Made by a program: the position numbers and the translations under genes
Source of the DNA: Paenibacillus xylanexedens
Lineage (GTDB): Bacteria; Bacillota; Bacilli; Paenibacillales; Paenibacillaceae
Direction: 5' to 3'
Assembly: GCF_001908275.1 (NCBI RefSeq)
Contig: NZ_CP018620.1
Location: 2,976,001-3,040,000 of the forward strand
DNA: 64,000 nucleotides
The notes under the pieces: generated by a model
The model's database searches: none
What the model saw: the letters and a program-made list of their open reading frames with translations, nothing else
What the model was told of the DNA's origin: nothing
Shown: in pieces, positions 18,800 to 27,126 of the stretch
Position numbering within the stretch: position 1 is the stretch's first letter
Layout of the letters: every line of letters begins with the position of its first letter

Positions 18800-20172
18800 C
18801 AAATCTCTTCCTTCTTCCGGAACTTGCTCAAATACAGGCAGTGTTCCAAGATGTGCTCCACCGACGATTTGCCCTCCACCCGGAGTGAAGGGTGACGGAA
18901 AATGGAGCGCCCGGGTTTGGCGTTCGCTTCGAACATCCATACATGTTCCTCCTGATCAATGCCCAGATCAAAGCCAATCTCACCAATCAGATGCTGGTGC
19001 TGGGTTTCAATCGCCTGGGCCAGTGTAATAGCGACGGATTTGGCATGCTGAAGAACTTCTCCCGCACGATCGCCGAAGTTGCGACTGAGCGCCTGCTCAG
19101 GAGTCATTAGGGAGCCGCCATTTTTGATGTGTGTTGTGACGCTGCCACGTCCTGCCTTTTTGGCTCCAATCCCGACAACAACCCATTGATTGTTACCATT
19201 TTTGTGCATGTGAAAACGGAAATCAATTGGACATTCATCAATCTCAATTAAACGTATTCCCTGCTGAACTACATATCCGCGTAGCTGTTTGCCATGTCTA
19301 CCCTGAAGCATGCGCATCAGACTGTTGAAGGACCCAAAACGCAGGAGTGCATTACCGCCTTTTTTGCGATAACGTGCGAAATATCCGCGTTTCGGCGAAT
19401 AAGTCAGGCGGTAGATCCCGTTCCCCAGACTTCCTGCAGTAGGCTTATAGTAGACGAACTGATGGCGTTCCAACATTTCCTTCATCTGTTCAACGGACGG
19501 ATTGGTAATTGATTCTGGGATATACCGTCCTGCTGCCGGCTCGTTCTCCAGCAACGTATAGATATCCGATTTGTTGAAGAAGCTCCAGTTGAAGAACGGA
19601 ATTTTTCGGCGAACAAATCGTTCCCGCAGCTGGTTGATGGCTGGTGAGAAGTCTGAACGACGACTTGGTAACCGGTTGTAGACAACATCGGGCAGAGGTA
19701 CCGTTCTGCGGGTAAAGCTTCCGTTTTCATTCAGAAAAAAACCGGATACCGTCTCATTCTGCCAATTGATATCCCGAGGAGTAAATGCGTAAATGTAGGA
19801 TTTACGGCTGCCTTCACGGAGTAACTGTTTGATGAAACCAGTACGGGAACCGAATGGATTCGTGCTTGTCGCAGGCCCATCAGAGAGTACACCGATCAGT
19901 GGGCCTAACTGGACCTCATCATTTTGCAAATTCCGGAGATAAATACTGCCTCGTTTGGGAACGTTCATCATATTACGGATACCTGAAGCGAGATACAGAT
20001 GTTTACCTGCTTTTTTGATTGGTTTGATCGTTGCAGGTACCCGGTCACGCCCGAAGCGAAGGTGCACCGTTTTTTTGCCGGACAGGTTGAGGCTCTTCAT
20101 TAAAGCGTTGGATACATAAACCACTTTATCCGGTTGCTTGGTGAAATGCAGATTGCAAAAGGTCAAACTCAT
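18799..20172 (-). CDS. YheC/YheD-family ATP-grasp protein, array member 3 (long, YheD-like)
   Basis: 457 residues, close to B. subtilis YheD in length. An N-terminal extension of about 100 residues ('VHLRFGRDRVPATIKPI', 'GSIYLRNLQNDEVQLGPLIG') looks beta-rich and is shared with array member 1. The ATP-grasp region follows: 'YYKPTAGSLGNGIYRLTY' near residue 240, 'DFRFHMHKNGNNQWVVVG' and 'SVTTHIKNGGS', metal site 'WMFEANAKP' near residue 414. ATG 20172 is preceded by a strong GGAGGATAAATC. The stop overlaps the start of member 4. Here the usual 'LVQKN' reads 'HMHKN', a substitution in the core that may change specificity. Confidence 0.85.
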   Translation of the reverse strand: MSLTFCNLHFTKQPDKVVYVSNALMKSLNLSGKKTVHLRFGRDRVPATIKPIKKAGKHLYLASGIRNMMNVPKRGSIYLRNLQNDEVQLGPLIGVLSDGPATSTNPFGSRTGFIKQLLREGSRKSYIYAFTPRDINWQNETVSGFFLNENGSFTRRTVPLPDVVYNRLPSRRSDFSPAINQLRERFVRRKIPFFNWSFFNKSDIYTLLENEPAAGRYIPESITNPSVEQMKEMLERHQFVYYKPTAGSLGNGIYRLTYSPKRGYFARYRKKGGNALLRFGSFNSLMRMLQGRHGKQLRGYVVQQGIRLIEIDECPIDFRFHMHKNGNNQWVVVGIGAKKAGRGSVTTHIKNGGSLMTPEQALSRNFGDRAGEVLQHAKSVAITLAQAIETQHQHLIGEIGFDLGIDQEEHVWMFEANAKPGRSIFRHPSLRVEGKSSVEHILEHCLYLSKFRKKEEI

Positions 20173-20232
20173 GATTTATCCTCCTATCCTGAAAAGATCC
20201 TTGGGCTCCATGGCAAGCGGGCGCTGCGGGCC

Positions 20233-21423
20233 TCAGCCGCCGTGAATCGGGATGGGTTTCAGGCCAGCTTTGCTGGATGTATTCGGCAATTTCATTGGAC
20301 GAAAGACGTCCGTGAGAACATGTTGTTGCAACAGATAACGGGCATAGGCAAGCGGCCGAGTATAAGTCAGGGTATGCATGCGTCGGTCGCCCGCTTCTGC
20401 GAATGAGGTGCGGCCTGGTTTGGAGTTGACTTCAATTAGCCAGAGTTGGCCTTCTGCATCTGCTCCGAAATCAAGCCCCAATTCGGCTAACCTGCCGAAA
20501 CGGCTTTCCAGCAGGGTGGGGATAAGAGTAGCAGTCTGCCGGATGCTCTTCAGCAGAGTTTCCGTGCGGATCGTTCCATATCGCTGGAGCAGATATGCGT
20601 GGGCAGGATATGCTTTACCCCCACCGTGAAGATTGGACGTGAGTGAACCTTCGGGTCCTTCCCGTACCATACATCCGGTAAGCGTCCAGCGACCTTGCCC
20701 ATTCTTTTGCATTAGAGCCCGTATGTCGAATGCTCTTCCATGATGGCTAAGCTCCAGATATGGCTGCACGATCATCTTACGCTCAGCCTGATGTAATGCT
20801 AGCCAGGAAGATACAGCCTGGGTATGGTTGAATGTAAGAAAAAAGGTTTCATTGTCCTCGTTACGCCCCTCCACGATCCATGTGGATGGAGTCGTTCCCC
20901 GAGACAGGCGAAAGGTATTTTTGCCATGAGTCCCGGATACCGGTTTGAAGAACAGTCCTTTGGGCCAACGGTCCAGCCATGTTTCCCAAGGAATATGCGA
21001 TCCTATCCGGGTTGTGGGAGCGAGTTGTGACCTCAATTCAGGATTTCGGGACAACACACGATGTACCTCCCATTTGCCTGGAAGGGAAGAAGACCAATAA
21101 CGGTGTTGATCTGTGCCGTTGGTTGGTATCCATTCCTTAAGCTGTTGTCTGACGTACCTGGAGATAGGGCGAAGACAACGATCCATAATGAGATCGACTG
21201 CAGGAACAGGTACCGAATTCCACTTCCCTTGATGATAGACGTATCCCCATTGAAGAGGGAGATGGACTGCATCATTCGATATCGGGATCACAATAATCTG
21301 AAGGGCGTATTTCATGCTCCCCAAACTGAGACGACGGCAGAAAAGTTCATCCGTAAAGGGAGGTGAGCCTTCGTTTGCACGTACCAGAATGGCCAGTGTC
21401 TTGGTCTGAGATGTTGGAAACAT
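20233..21423 (-). CDS. YheC/YheD-family ATP-grasp protein, array member 2 (short form)
   Basis: 396 residues. ATP-grasp features: 'FFKPVSGTHGKNTFRLSR' near residue 156, 'FDIRALMQKNGQGRWTLTG' and 'SLTSNLHGGG', metal site 'WLIEVNSKP' near residue 328. The nucleotide loop reads HGKNT rather than the G.GI seen in the other members. I chose ATG 21423 behind GAGGAGAGG, 50 bp after the stop of member 1; the longer in-frame start at 21477 overlaps that gene. It is most like member 5 in the SNLHGGG segment, hinting at a duplication pair. Confidence 0.82.
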   Translation of the reverse strand: MFPTSQTKTLAILVRANEGSPPFTDELFCRRLSLGSMKYALQIIVIPISNDAVHLPLQWGYVYHQGKWNSVPVPAVDLIMDRCLRPISRYVRQQLKEWIPTNGTDQHRYWSSSLPGKWEVHRVLSRNPELRSQLAPTTRIGSHIPWETWLDRWPKGLFFKPVSGTHGKNTFRLSRGTTPSTWIVEGRNEDNETFFLTFNHTQAVSSWLALHQAERKMIVQPYLELSHHGRAFDIRALMQKNGQGRWTLTGCMVREGPEGSLTSNLHGGGKAYPAHAYLLQRYGTIRTETLLKSIRQTATLIPTLLESRFGRLAELGLDFGADAEGQLWLIEVNSKPGRTSFAEAGDRRMHTLTYTRPLAYARYLLQQHVLTDVFRPMKLPNTSSKAGLKPIPIHGG

Positions 21424-21473
21424 TACGCTGCACCTCTCCTCTATCAGATTTGTTTCCAATATGGAATAACTTT

Positions 21474-22841
21474 TCAAAAACCCGCCAGGTACGTAGAGTA
21501 TTCAAGCATGGCTTTGACGGAAGGGCGGATCTTGCTCTCACTCAGTGGTGTATTATCATTCTTGGATGGTTTGGAGTTGACTTCGAGCAGCCATACGCGC
21601 CCAGTGGTGTCCAGAGCCAGATCAATACCAAGTTCACCAAAATGAGCAGGGATGGCACTCTCGATCCCTTTTGCGATATCCAGTGCTGCGGTGTGTAATC
21701 CTGCATACGCGGAAGCTTTGGCTGATCCAGACAACTGTGTTTTGGCAACAGCATCCTTGACGGTGCTGAGACTTCCACCCCGTGCCAGATTGGATACGTA
21801 GTGACTCCCGCCTGCAATCCGGGCGACGATGGAGGTTACACTCCATTTACCTGTACGGTTTTTTTGCACGAGCGCACGGAAATCCACGGGTCTGCCACTG
21901 TTGTCAATGAGAGTCAGCCCTTGTTGGATCTGATAACGCGTTGTTTTCATTTTCCCCGACATACTGGCATACAGTTTATCCAGAGAAGTATACGTTTGTT
22001 TCCGGGTACCCCCGACGCCAGTCGCCAGAGTCAGGAAGCTTCCGTCAGTCTGACGTGAGACCCGGATGATCCCTTTGCCCAAAGAACCACGTACGGGCTT
22101 CAGGAATACAACCGGATGTCGGTTGCACATCGTCTTGAGCATGGCGGACGTCTTGAGCAAATGAGACTCGGGAAGAACTCGTTTAAGCGTTGAAATGGAC
22201 TTGAGTGCGTCAAACACTTCGTTTTTGTCCAGAAACTTTTCATTGAAGGTTTGCGTGCCGTAGAGCGATTTTACTTCTTTCATAAAATGCTGTACGCTAG
22301 GTTTGTTCTCAAGCTTGCGGGACGTTAGCCGGTTATTGACGACGTCTGCTACAGGCAGAACAGTCTTTTTCCAGCCGTCATCATACACCCAGCCTTTCAT
22401 ATAACCCGTTACCGCTCCAATATCCTCCGGTGTGAAAAAGGATACATAGGCGCCTTGCTTACGGCAGGCGTTCACCAGTTCTTGACAGAACATCGTGATG
22501 GAGCCAAAGGGCCGATCGGGCTGATCGGGATAATCCTGGCTAACCAGTACACTGATGTAGGGTCCAAGGCGAAGCGTACGGCTGGCAGAACGATAGGATA
22601 CCCTCAGGACCGAACGTGGAACGAGACCGGTCTTGCTGGCAACTGTCTGATTGATGCGCAGCCCGTCATACCTTGGTACCGGAATAACAGTGACTTCGCG
22701 GCGGAAAGAGCCAAATTGCAGCTGAAGCGGCCTTCCTGAAGGGATTTTAAGCGCCTTAAGCACCCCTTCGCCCAGCATGATGACGTCGTCCTGCAGGATG
22801 CCCGAGCCGGTAACCTGAATCGTTACTTTTTTAGTGGACAT
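21474..22841 (-). CDS. YheC/YheD-family ATP-grasp protein, array member 1 (long, YheD-like)
   Basis: 455 residues, first gene of the array. The N-terminal beta-rich extension ('LQLQFGSFRREVTVIPVPRY', 'RTLRLGPYISVLVSQDYP') aligns by eye with that of member 3. ATP-grasp features: 'VFLKPVRGSLGKGIIRVS' near residue 247, 'PVDFRALVQKNRTGKWSVTS' and 'YVSNLARGGS', metal site 'WLLEVNSKP' near residue 420. ATG 22841 follows GGAAGGAGATCC; an in-frame start at 22931 lacks a site. A sigma-K-like promoter lies 75-100 bp upstream. Family members are reported as spore coat or endospore associated; the catalytic reaction is not known to me. Confidence 0.85.
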   Translation of the reverse strand: MSTKKVTIQVTGSGILQDDVIMLGEGVLKALKIPSGRPLQLQFGSFRREVTVIPVPRYDGLRINQTVASKTGLVPRSVLRVSYRSASRTLRLGPYISVLVSQDYPDQPDRPFGSITMFCQELVNACRKQGAYVSFFTPEDIGAVTGYMKGWVYDDGWKKTVLPVADVVNNRLTSRKLENKPSVQHFMKEVKSLYGTQTFNEKFLDKNEVFDALKSISTLKRVLPESHLLKTSAMLKTMCNRHPVVFLKPVRGSLGKGIIRVSRQTDGSFLTLATGVGGTRKQTYTSLDKLYASMSGKMKTTRYQIQQGLTLIDNSGRPVDFRALVQKNRTGKWSVTSIVARIAGGSHYVSNLARGGSLSTVKDAVAKTQLSGSAKASAYAGLHTAALDIAKGIESAIPAHFGELGIDLALDTTGRVWLLEVNSKPSKNDNTPLSESKIRPSVKAMLEYSTYLAGF

Positions 22842-22915
22842 CACGGATCTCCTTCCGGGCGGCAACTTGATGTCTGATCTCGAAGTTGAACGGCATCTGA
22901 ACATGGCATGTGCTT

Positions 22916-22944
22916 CATCATATGAGGACATATAACCCTTGGTG
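22916..22944 (-). promoter_or_regulatory. Putative sigma-K promoter of the ATP-grasp array
   Basis: On the minus strand CACC (22944-22941), then exactly 16 bp, then CATATGATG (22924-22916). This fits the sigma-K consensus mACm-N16-CATAnnnT(A). Distance and orientation suit transcription of the five-gene array in the late mother cell. Motif-based only. Confidence 0.5.
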
Positions 22945-23078
22945 ATTGACCCATATGGATTAAATGCATTTGATTTTGAGGCAGGTTATGGATGGCCTGT
23001 TTCAGATCGCCCTTGTTTGACAGGAGAGAAAAGCGTGTATTAACACGGATGAACAAACCAATCTGAGGAGGAATAATA

Positions 23079-23426
23079 GTGAACATTTATGACAAAGCCA
23101 ATGATTTGGCCAAAGCACTGAGAGAAAGCAGCGAGGTGGAAGAGATTACTTCCGCGATGAAGCTGATTGAAGCTGATCCAGATGCAAAAGCAATGCTGGA
23201 TAACTTCCGTGATCAACAAATGGAACTGCAACAACGTATGATGAGCGGGGATATGCCAGCTCCGGATGAGATGGAGAAAATGGAGAAACTGTTTGAAGTA
23301 CTGAGTTTGAACCTGAACATCCGTCGCTTGTTTGATGCGGAGCGTCGTCTCAGTGTCATCATTGAAGACGTGAATAAAATTATTGCTGATAGCCTGGGTC
23401 ATCTGTACGGTGGCGCTGAAGCGTAA
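23079..23426 (+). CDS. yheA: YlbF/YmcA-family protein, YheA (UPF0342) type
   Basis: 115-residue all-helical soluble protein with long heptad-like helices ('NDLAKALRESSEVEEITSAM', 'MLDNFRDQQMELQQRMM'). The C-terminal 'RRLSVIIEDVNKIIADSLGH' matches YheA of B. subtilis as I recall it. YheA lies next to yheC/yheD there, so the gene order is conserved. Start is GTG 23079 behind GAGGAGG. The related YlbF and YmcA act with YaaT on RNA processing and phosphorelay, but YheA itself has no established role. Transcribed divergently from the ATP-grasp array; a dispersed repeat follows eight bases after the stop. Confidence 0.8.
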   Translation: MNIYDKANDLAKALRESSEVEEITSAMKLIEADPDAKAMLDNFRDQQMELQQRMMSGDMPAPDEMEKMEKLFEVLSLNLNIRRLFDAERRLSVIIEDVNKIIADSLGHLYGGAEA

Positions 23427-23433
23427 AAAGTAG

Positions 23434-23514
23434 TTCAAAAAGTCCACTTTTGATTACGAAGGATGCCTAGCTTCATTCCATCTTCTCGGTACTGAAAACT
23501 GATCTTTTTGAACA
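23434..23514. repeat. Dispersed MITE-like repeat, 81-bp deletion derivative
   Basis: Ends GTTCAAAAAG (23434-23443) and CTTTTTGAAC (23505-23514) match the 167-bp copy at 8023-8189. The left block up to ATGCCTAG and the right block from CTTCATTCC are retained nearly base for base, while about 85 bp of the middle is missing. Non-coding. Confidence 0.8.
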
Positions 23515-23618
23515 CGTACTACAAGGTTGTCTTGTTTTTTTACCTGAACCTTTCATATTAGCTCCTTATCGTTCATAGACTAGACATATAGAGTCGATCA
23601 AGAACGAAGGAGCTGTGA

Positions 23619-23906
23619 ATGGTGAAGAGGTTGAAAAAAGCAAAACATGTGATCTATCTGCTTATTGCGTTGTCGATGCTGGTCATTGCACTGCCGCGGA
23701 TTTCCTTTGCTGGAGGAATGGACTGGGTTAATATTTTTGGCATCGTATGGGTGCTGTTCTCCTTATTAATCGTTGGTGCACATCTGCATTTTATTCTCGG
23801 TGTGGATGAAGAGAAGAAGCGTGCACTGGAAGCCGTTCGCCGGGCGAAGCTGCGGCAGTGGGAGATGAAACTGCTGGACAAGCAGGAGCGGAGCGAGTCT
23901 GTATAA
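23619..23906 (+). CDS. Small two-segment membrane protein, unknown function
   Basis: 95 residues. Two hydrophobic segments (about 11-30 and 34-60) are separated by a short loop 'GGMDWVN' and followed by a charged cytoplasmic tail rich in Lys, Arg and Glu ('DEEKKRALEAVRRAKLRQWE'). Start ATG 23619 follows GAAGGAGC. It stands alone between a repeat and its own terminator. I do not recognise the family. The hairpin topology with a helical tail could suit a small scaffold or regulator at the membrane. Confidence 0.65.
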   Translation: MVKRLKKAKHVIYLLIALSMLVIALPRISFAGGMDWVNIFGIVWVLFSLLIVGAHLHFILGVDEEKKRALEAVRRAKLRQWEMKLLDKQERSESV

Positions 23907-23930
23907 GGTACAGAATGAGATCCAACATGG

Positions 23931-23973
23931 AAGACCGGAATCCCTTGATACAAAGGAACCGGTCTTTTTTTGG
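23931..23973 (+). terminator. Intrinsic terminator after the small membrane protein
   Basis: AAGACCGG (23931-23938) pairs with CCGGTCTT (23959-23966), with inner CCTT/AAGG complementarity, followed by seven Ts. Confidence 0.85.
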
Positions 23974-24117
23974 TACATACAGAATTAGAGGTTAATGGGA
24001 TGATTAAATTCAGATGGCGAACTTGCCTGTGAGAATGGGTAGGGGTGGGGTTATTTTCCTGAAGCCGTGTTATAATAGATACAGTATAGTACAGATGCAT
24101 CTTCGGGGGTGGTACAG

Positions 24118-25452
24118 TTGGACGGACAGGAAGAGAACGTAACGAAGCATGAACAGTTACTTCAACATATTGAACAACTGAAGGTTGGTAGCAAAATATC
24201 AGTACGTGGACTTGCGCGGGAGCTGGGTGTAAGTGAAGGGACAGCGTATCGTGCGGTGAAAGAGGCGGAGAACTTCGGGCTGGTCGTGACCAAGGAACGA
24301 ATTGGAACGGTGCGGATCGAGAAGAGACCTCGGGGTATGTCGGAACAGTTGACCTTTGCTGATGTGGTGACCATTGTTGAGGGCCATGTGCTGGGTGGTA
24401 ACGAAGGGCTCGCCAAACCGCTGCACAAGTATGTGATTGGTGCGATGAAAGAACAGGCAATGGCCCGTTATATTGACGCTGGGAGTCTGCTGATTGTGGG
24501 TAACCGTGAAGATGCTCACTCGCTTGCCCTCGAACAGGGAGCGGGCGTGTTGATTACGGGTGGTTTTGGGACAAGTCGTGAAGTAAGAATTATGGCTGAC
24601 GAGCTTGGGCTACCGATTATTTCATCCAGACATGATACATTCACGGTGGCTTCAATGATTAACCGTGCGATCTTCGACCGGCTGATTAAGAAAAAAATTA
24701 TGCTTGTTGAGGATATCATTGGTCAGAAACCTCGCTTGCAGGTATTGAAGGTGACCAGTTCAGCCGCAGATTTTCATATGTTGGTTTCAGAGACGGGTGA
24801 ACATCGCTTCCCGGTGGTGGATGAATGGAACCGGGTCATCGGGATTGTGAGTCTGAAGGATGTTAGTGAACTGAAAGAAGATCAAAGTATTGAGAAATGC
24901 GTGATACGCCGCCCGATTACGGCCTCATTGCAGACATCTCTTGCTTCTGCTGCCCAGATTATGACCTGGGAAGGCATCGATTTTCTGCCCATTGTGGATC
25001 GGAATCGCAAACTGATTGCGTCCGTCACACGCAAGGAAGTGCTTCAGGCGATGCGGGATGCACAGAAGCAGCCACAACTGGGAGAGACGTTTGATCATCT
25101 GATCTGGAACGGGTTTGCCGAGGAGCGTGGTGAACAGAACGAATTGTTATTTCACGGATTCATCATTCCTCAGATGGCAACGGATCTGGGTACGATCTCC
25201 GAAGGTGTTCTTTTGAATGTGATGACCCAGGCTGGCCGGCGGGCAGCGTGGGATGTTACAGGGAACGACCATGTGGTGGATAATGTAACGACTTATTTTG
25301 TTCGACCGGTACAGATTGAGGATCAGATCCTGGTTCGACCGTTAATTCTGGAAACCAGCCGTCGAACGTGCAAAATGGACATTGTGGTTACCCGTGAAGG
25401 CAGTGTGGTATGCAAAGCCGTAATGACATTGCAGTCGATTGACCATGCCTAA
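24118..25452 (+). CDS. ytoI: YtoI-type regulator: HTH, DRTGG, two CBS and hot-dog domains
   Basis: A 444-residue multidomain protein. The N-terminal helix-turn-helix has 'SVRGLARELGVSEGTAYRAV', followed by a DRTGG domain (about 75-180), tandem CBS domains (about 190-305) and a C-terminal hot-dog/MaoC-like fold. The same order occurs in B. subtilis YtoI, whose neighbours ytpI, ytrI, ytrH and dnaE also follow here. CBS domains usually bind adenosine nucleotides, so a nucleotide-responsive regulator is likely, but the signal is unknown. I favour TTG 24118, placed correctly after GGGGGTGG; GTG 24109 would overlap that site. A TATAAT box lies at 24071. Confidence 0.82.
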   Translation: MDGQEENVTKHEQLLQHIEQLKVGSKISVRGLARELGVSEGTAYRAVKEAENFGLVVTKERIGTVRIEKRPRGMSEQLTFADVVTIVEGHVLGGNEGLAKPLHKYVIGAMKEQAMARYIDAGSLLIVGNREDAHSLALEQGAGVLITGGFGTSREVRIMADELGLPIISSRHDTFTVASMINRAIFDRLIKKKIMLVEDIIGQKPRLQVLKVTSSAADFHMLVSETGEHRFPVVDEWNRVIGIVSLKDVSELKEDQSIEKCVIRRPITASLQTSLASAAQIMTWEGIDFLPIVDRNRKLIASVTRKEVLQAMRDAQKQPQLGETFDHLIWNGFAEERGEQNELLFHGFIIPQMATDLGTISEGVLLNVMTQAGRRAAWDVTGNDHVVDNVTTYFVRPVQIEDQILVRPLILETSRRTCKMDIVVTREGSVVCKAVMTLQSIDHA

Positions 25453-25478
25453 TAGGGTACGTTGCCTCGGGCATAAAC

Positions 25479-25568
25479 AAAGAGAGTACTCCCTGATCGA
25501 GAAGCTCTGCCGGGTTGCGCTGTCGCGCGGTTCTGGCTTCGCTTAATGAAGGGAAGTACTCTCTTTTT
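25479..25568. terminator. Large bidirectional terminator between ytoI and ytpI
   Basis: AAAGAGAGTACT (25479-25490) pairs perfectly with 25555-25566 and is followed by Ts on each strand. The 64-nt loop has its own GAAGC/GCTTC and GCGC/GCGC pairings, making an unusually long stem-loop between the convergent genes. Confidence 0.85.
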
Positions 25569-25596
25569 GCAGACACAACAATAACACTTCAACGAA

Positions 25597-25938
25597 TTAT
25601 GCAGATTGTCCAGAGATTTTACCTGATCCATTATTGGACCGTTGTTGAAGCCGTGCATAATAACTGCGATTACGTATTCCGGCAAATACATTATACGCAC
25701 CCATAATCAGAAATAGCGCTTCCACAACCACAGATAAAGTGGAACCCGTGAAGACAAACATCAGAATCAGTGCAAGCACGACAAGCATGCCACCCATCCA
25801 GATATTTGTCCACGAACGGTACAGACCGGCGCTGGTAGCATCCGAACTTCTGTGTGAACGAATACTGTTTAACGCTGCAAAAACCATGGCAACAGCAAAG
25901 ATGGCGATTAGAGCATATTTGAGTACATCAATGAACAC
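25597..25938 (-). CDS. ytpI: YtpI-family membrane protein
   Basis: 113 residues with three hydrophobic helices (about 3-22, 46-65 and 70-90) and a polar tail rich in Asn, Ser and Gln. Identified mainly by position, since ytpI lies between ytoI and the ytrI/ytrH/dnaE block in B. subtilis. Topology and size fit. I chose GTG 25938 with AAAAGGAG upstream; a start at 26004 would add 22 residues with no membrane character and no site. Function unknown. B. subtilis has nrnA between ytpI and ytrI; here only 82 bp separate the two genes. Confidence 0.65.
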   Translation of the reverse strand: MFIDVLKYALIAIFAVAMVFAALNSIRSHRSSDATSAGLYRSWTNIWMGGMLVVLALILMFVFTGSTLSVVVEALFLIMGAYNVFAGIRNRSYYARLQQRSNNGSGKISGQSA

Positions 25939-26020
25939 AAAGACGCAGCTCCTTTTCTGGAAAGCATTTACTGCCCTTATTGTACCATGCAGAGATGCAG
26001 ACAAGGGCAGTTTTTTGCTG

Positions 26021-26509
26021 TTACGCAGGAACGTGCATGCGAATCTGTACCCAAACTTGCAGTACGCCTTCCATAACCAGCATCGTTTTGACCTGAACGG
26101 TGTACTCCTTTTCCCTGACCGAGTACACTTTCTGATTCAGCATGATTCGCGTCATTTTGCTATACTCATCGATGTTGAATACATCTCTGCCCCGAAGTAC
26201 CTCAAGTTCGTCTCCGAGCTTCTGTAACATCACTTTCAGAGAAGCCTCGTCTGGCCCCTTATCCGATTCTTCTGCACGGACTTTGATTTCCTTGATAACG
26301 GTTTGGCGTTTACTGTATTTTTTCAGCGTTTTGATATCCTCCTCATTCTGATGCAGCTGAAGCTGCAGCTCCTGATTGTTCAGCCACAACGCATTGTAAC
26401 TCAGGTGAAATACGCCGTTGTAGACGACACATCCAGCGATCATTCCCAGAACAAACACAGCGGTCATTCGCATCAGCGGGCGGTAACGAGAAAATGGCGG
26501 AACTCTCAT
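26021..26509 (-). CDS. ytrI: Sporulation membrane protein YtrI
   Basis: A 162-residue single-pass protein. A basic N-terminus and one membrane helix (about 14-34) are followed by a coiled-coil region ('NQELQLQLHQNEEDIKTLKK') and a mixed C-terminal domain ending in 'VLQVWVQIRMHVP'. It lies directly downstream of ytrH, as in B. subtilis, where ytrH and ytrI are sigma-E dependent and needed for normal spore resistance. Cotranscription with ytrH from the sigma-E-like promoter at 26936-26965 is likely. Assignment from position plus architecture. Confidence 0.75.
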   Translation of the reverse strand: MRVPPFSRYRPLMRMTAVFVLGMIAGCVVYNGVFHLSYNALWLNNQELQLQLHQNEEDIKTLKKYSKRQTVIKEIKVRAEESDKGPDEASLKVMLQKLGDELEVLRGRDVFNIDEYSKMTRIMLNQKVYSVREKEYTVQVKTMLVMEGVLQVWVQIRMHVPA

Positions 26510-26530
26510 GAACGCTGTTCCTGTCTCATA

Positions 26531-26860
26531 TTAGCTCCGGCCTCCGCCGCACACCCATTTTACCAGCTCGGTTCCCATATGCGCGCCCATAAAAGCAGAG
26601 ATCAGATACAGGATTTGTTTGACCGCCGGAGACAGGTTACCATCCAGAAAATTACTCTCGATGACACGCATGGGATCTATTGTGCCGCCAACAGCGGCTG
26701 CGAGTGCCCATATCTTTATTTTTCCAGAAATATCGAGCATCGTCTGTGTCGGAGGCTGAAGAGAGATCACGGCTCCAATACCTCCGATCATCGCGCCGCC
26801 CAGCACGATTCCAAACGCAATAAAGAAATCAAGAATGGCTTTGGACAAAAATGTGCTCAC
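26531..26860 (-). CDS. ytrH: Sporulation membrane protein YtrH
   Basis: 109 residues with glycine-rich membrane segments ('FIAFGIVLGGAMIGGIGAVI', 'IWALAAAVGGTIDPMRVIES') and a C-terminal 'ILYLISAFMGAHMGTELVKW' helix. This matches YtrH as I know it from spore formers: Gly-rich helices, then an 'IDP' turn, then 'G..G..L..W'. I chose GTG 26860, eight bases after AAAGGGG; an upstream ATG at 26890 is also open. It is transcribed divergently from dnaE, exactly as in B. subtilis, and heads the ytrH-ytrI unit. Confidence 0.8.
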   Translation of the reverse strand: MSTFLSKAILDFFIAFGIVLGGAMIGGIGAVISLQPPTQTMLDISGKIKIWALAAAVGGTIDPMRVIESNFLDGNLSPAVKQILYLISAFMGAHMGTELVKWVCGGGRS

Positions 26861-26935
26861 TGGCAACACCCCTTTCAGACCTAGCAGCACACCTCCTGTC
26901 TTCGGTCTGTCACAGGGGGAGCGGCTTGTACTTCT

Positions 26936-26965
26936 ATTGTATGGGCGTGCCCCCGAACGTTATGA
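26936..26965 (-). promoter_or_regulatory. Putative sigma-E promoter of ytrH-ytrI
   Basis: On the minus strand the -10 CATACAAT (26943-26936) fits the sigma-E consensus CATACAmT perfectly. A -35 TCATAAC (26965-26959) lies 15 bp upstream. Known sigma-E dependence of ytrHI in B. subtilis supports it. Confidence 0.6.
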
Positions 26966-26966
26966 T
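26937..26966 (+). promoter_or_regulatory. Possible vegetative promoter of dnaE overlapping the ytrH promoter
   Basis: TTGTAT (26937-26942), 18 bp, TATGAT (26961-26966), followed by AAAATAGAATAATAAAG. The -10 is good and the -35 is weak. It occupies the same 30 bp as the sigma-E promoter on the other strand. Confidence 0.4.
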
Positions 26967-27126
26967 AAAATAGAATAATAAAGTCTCCTTTTAAGAGGTT
27001 GTCACGAATTTTAATAGGTGATTCCATTTTTTTATTTATTTAATTCATATATATGAGATAGATAGGGTAGCAGACGGATCAGAAGATCAATGCTGCGACT
27101 ATCTGCGGCGAAAGGAAGAAAAAAAC

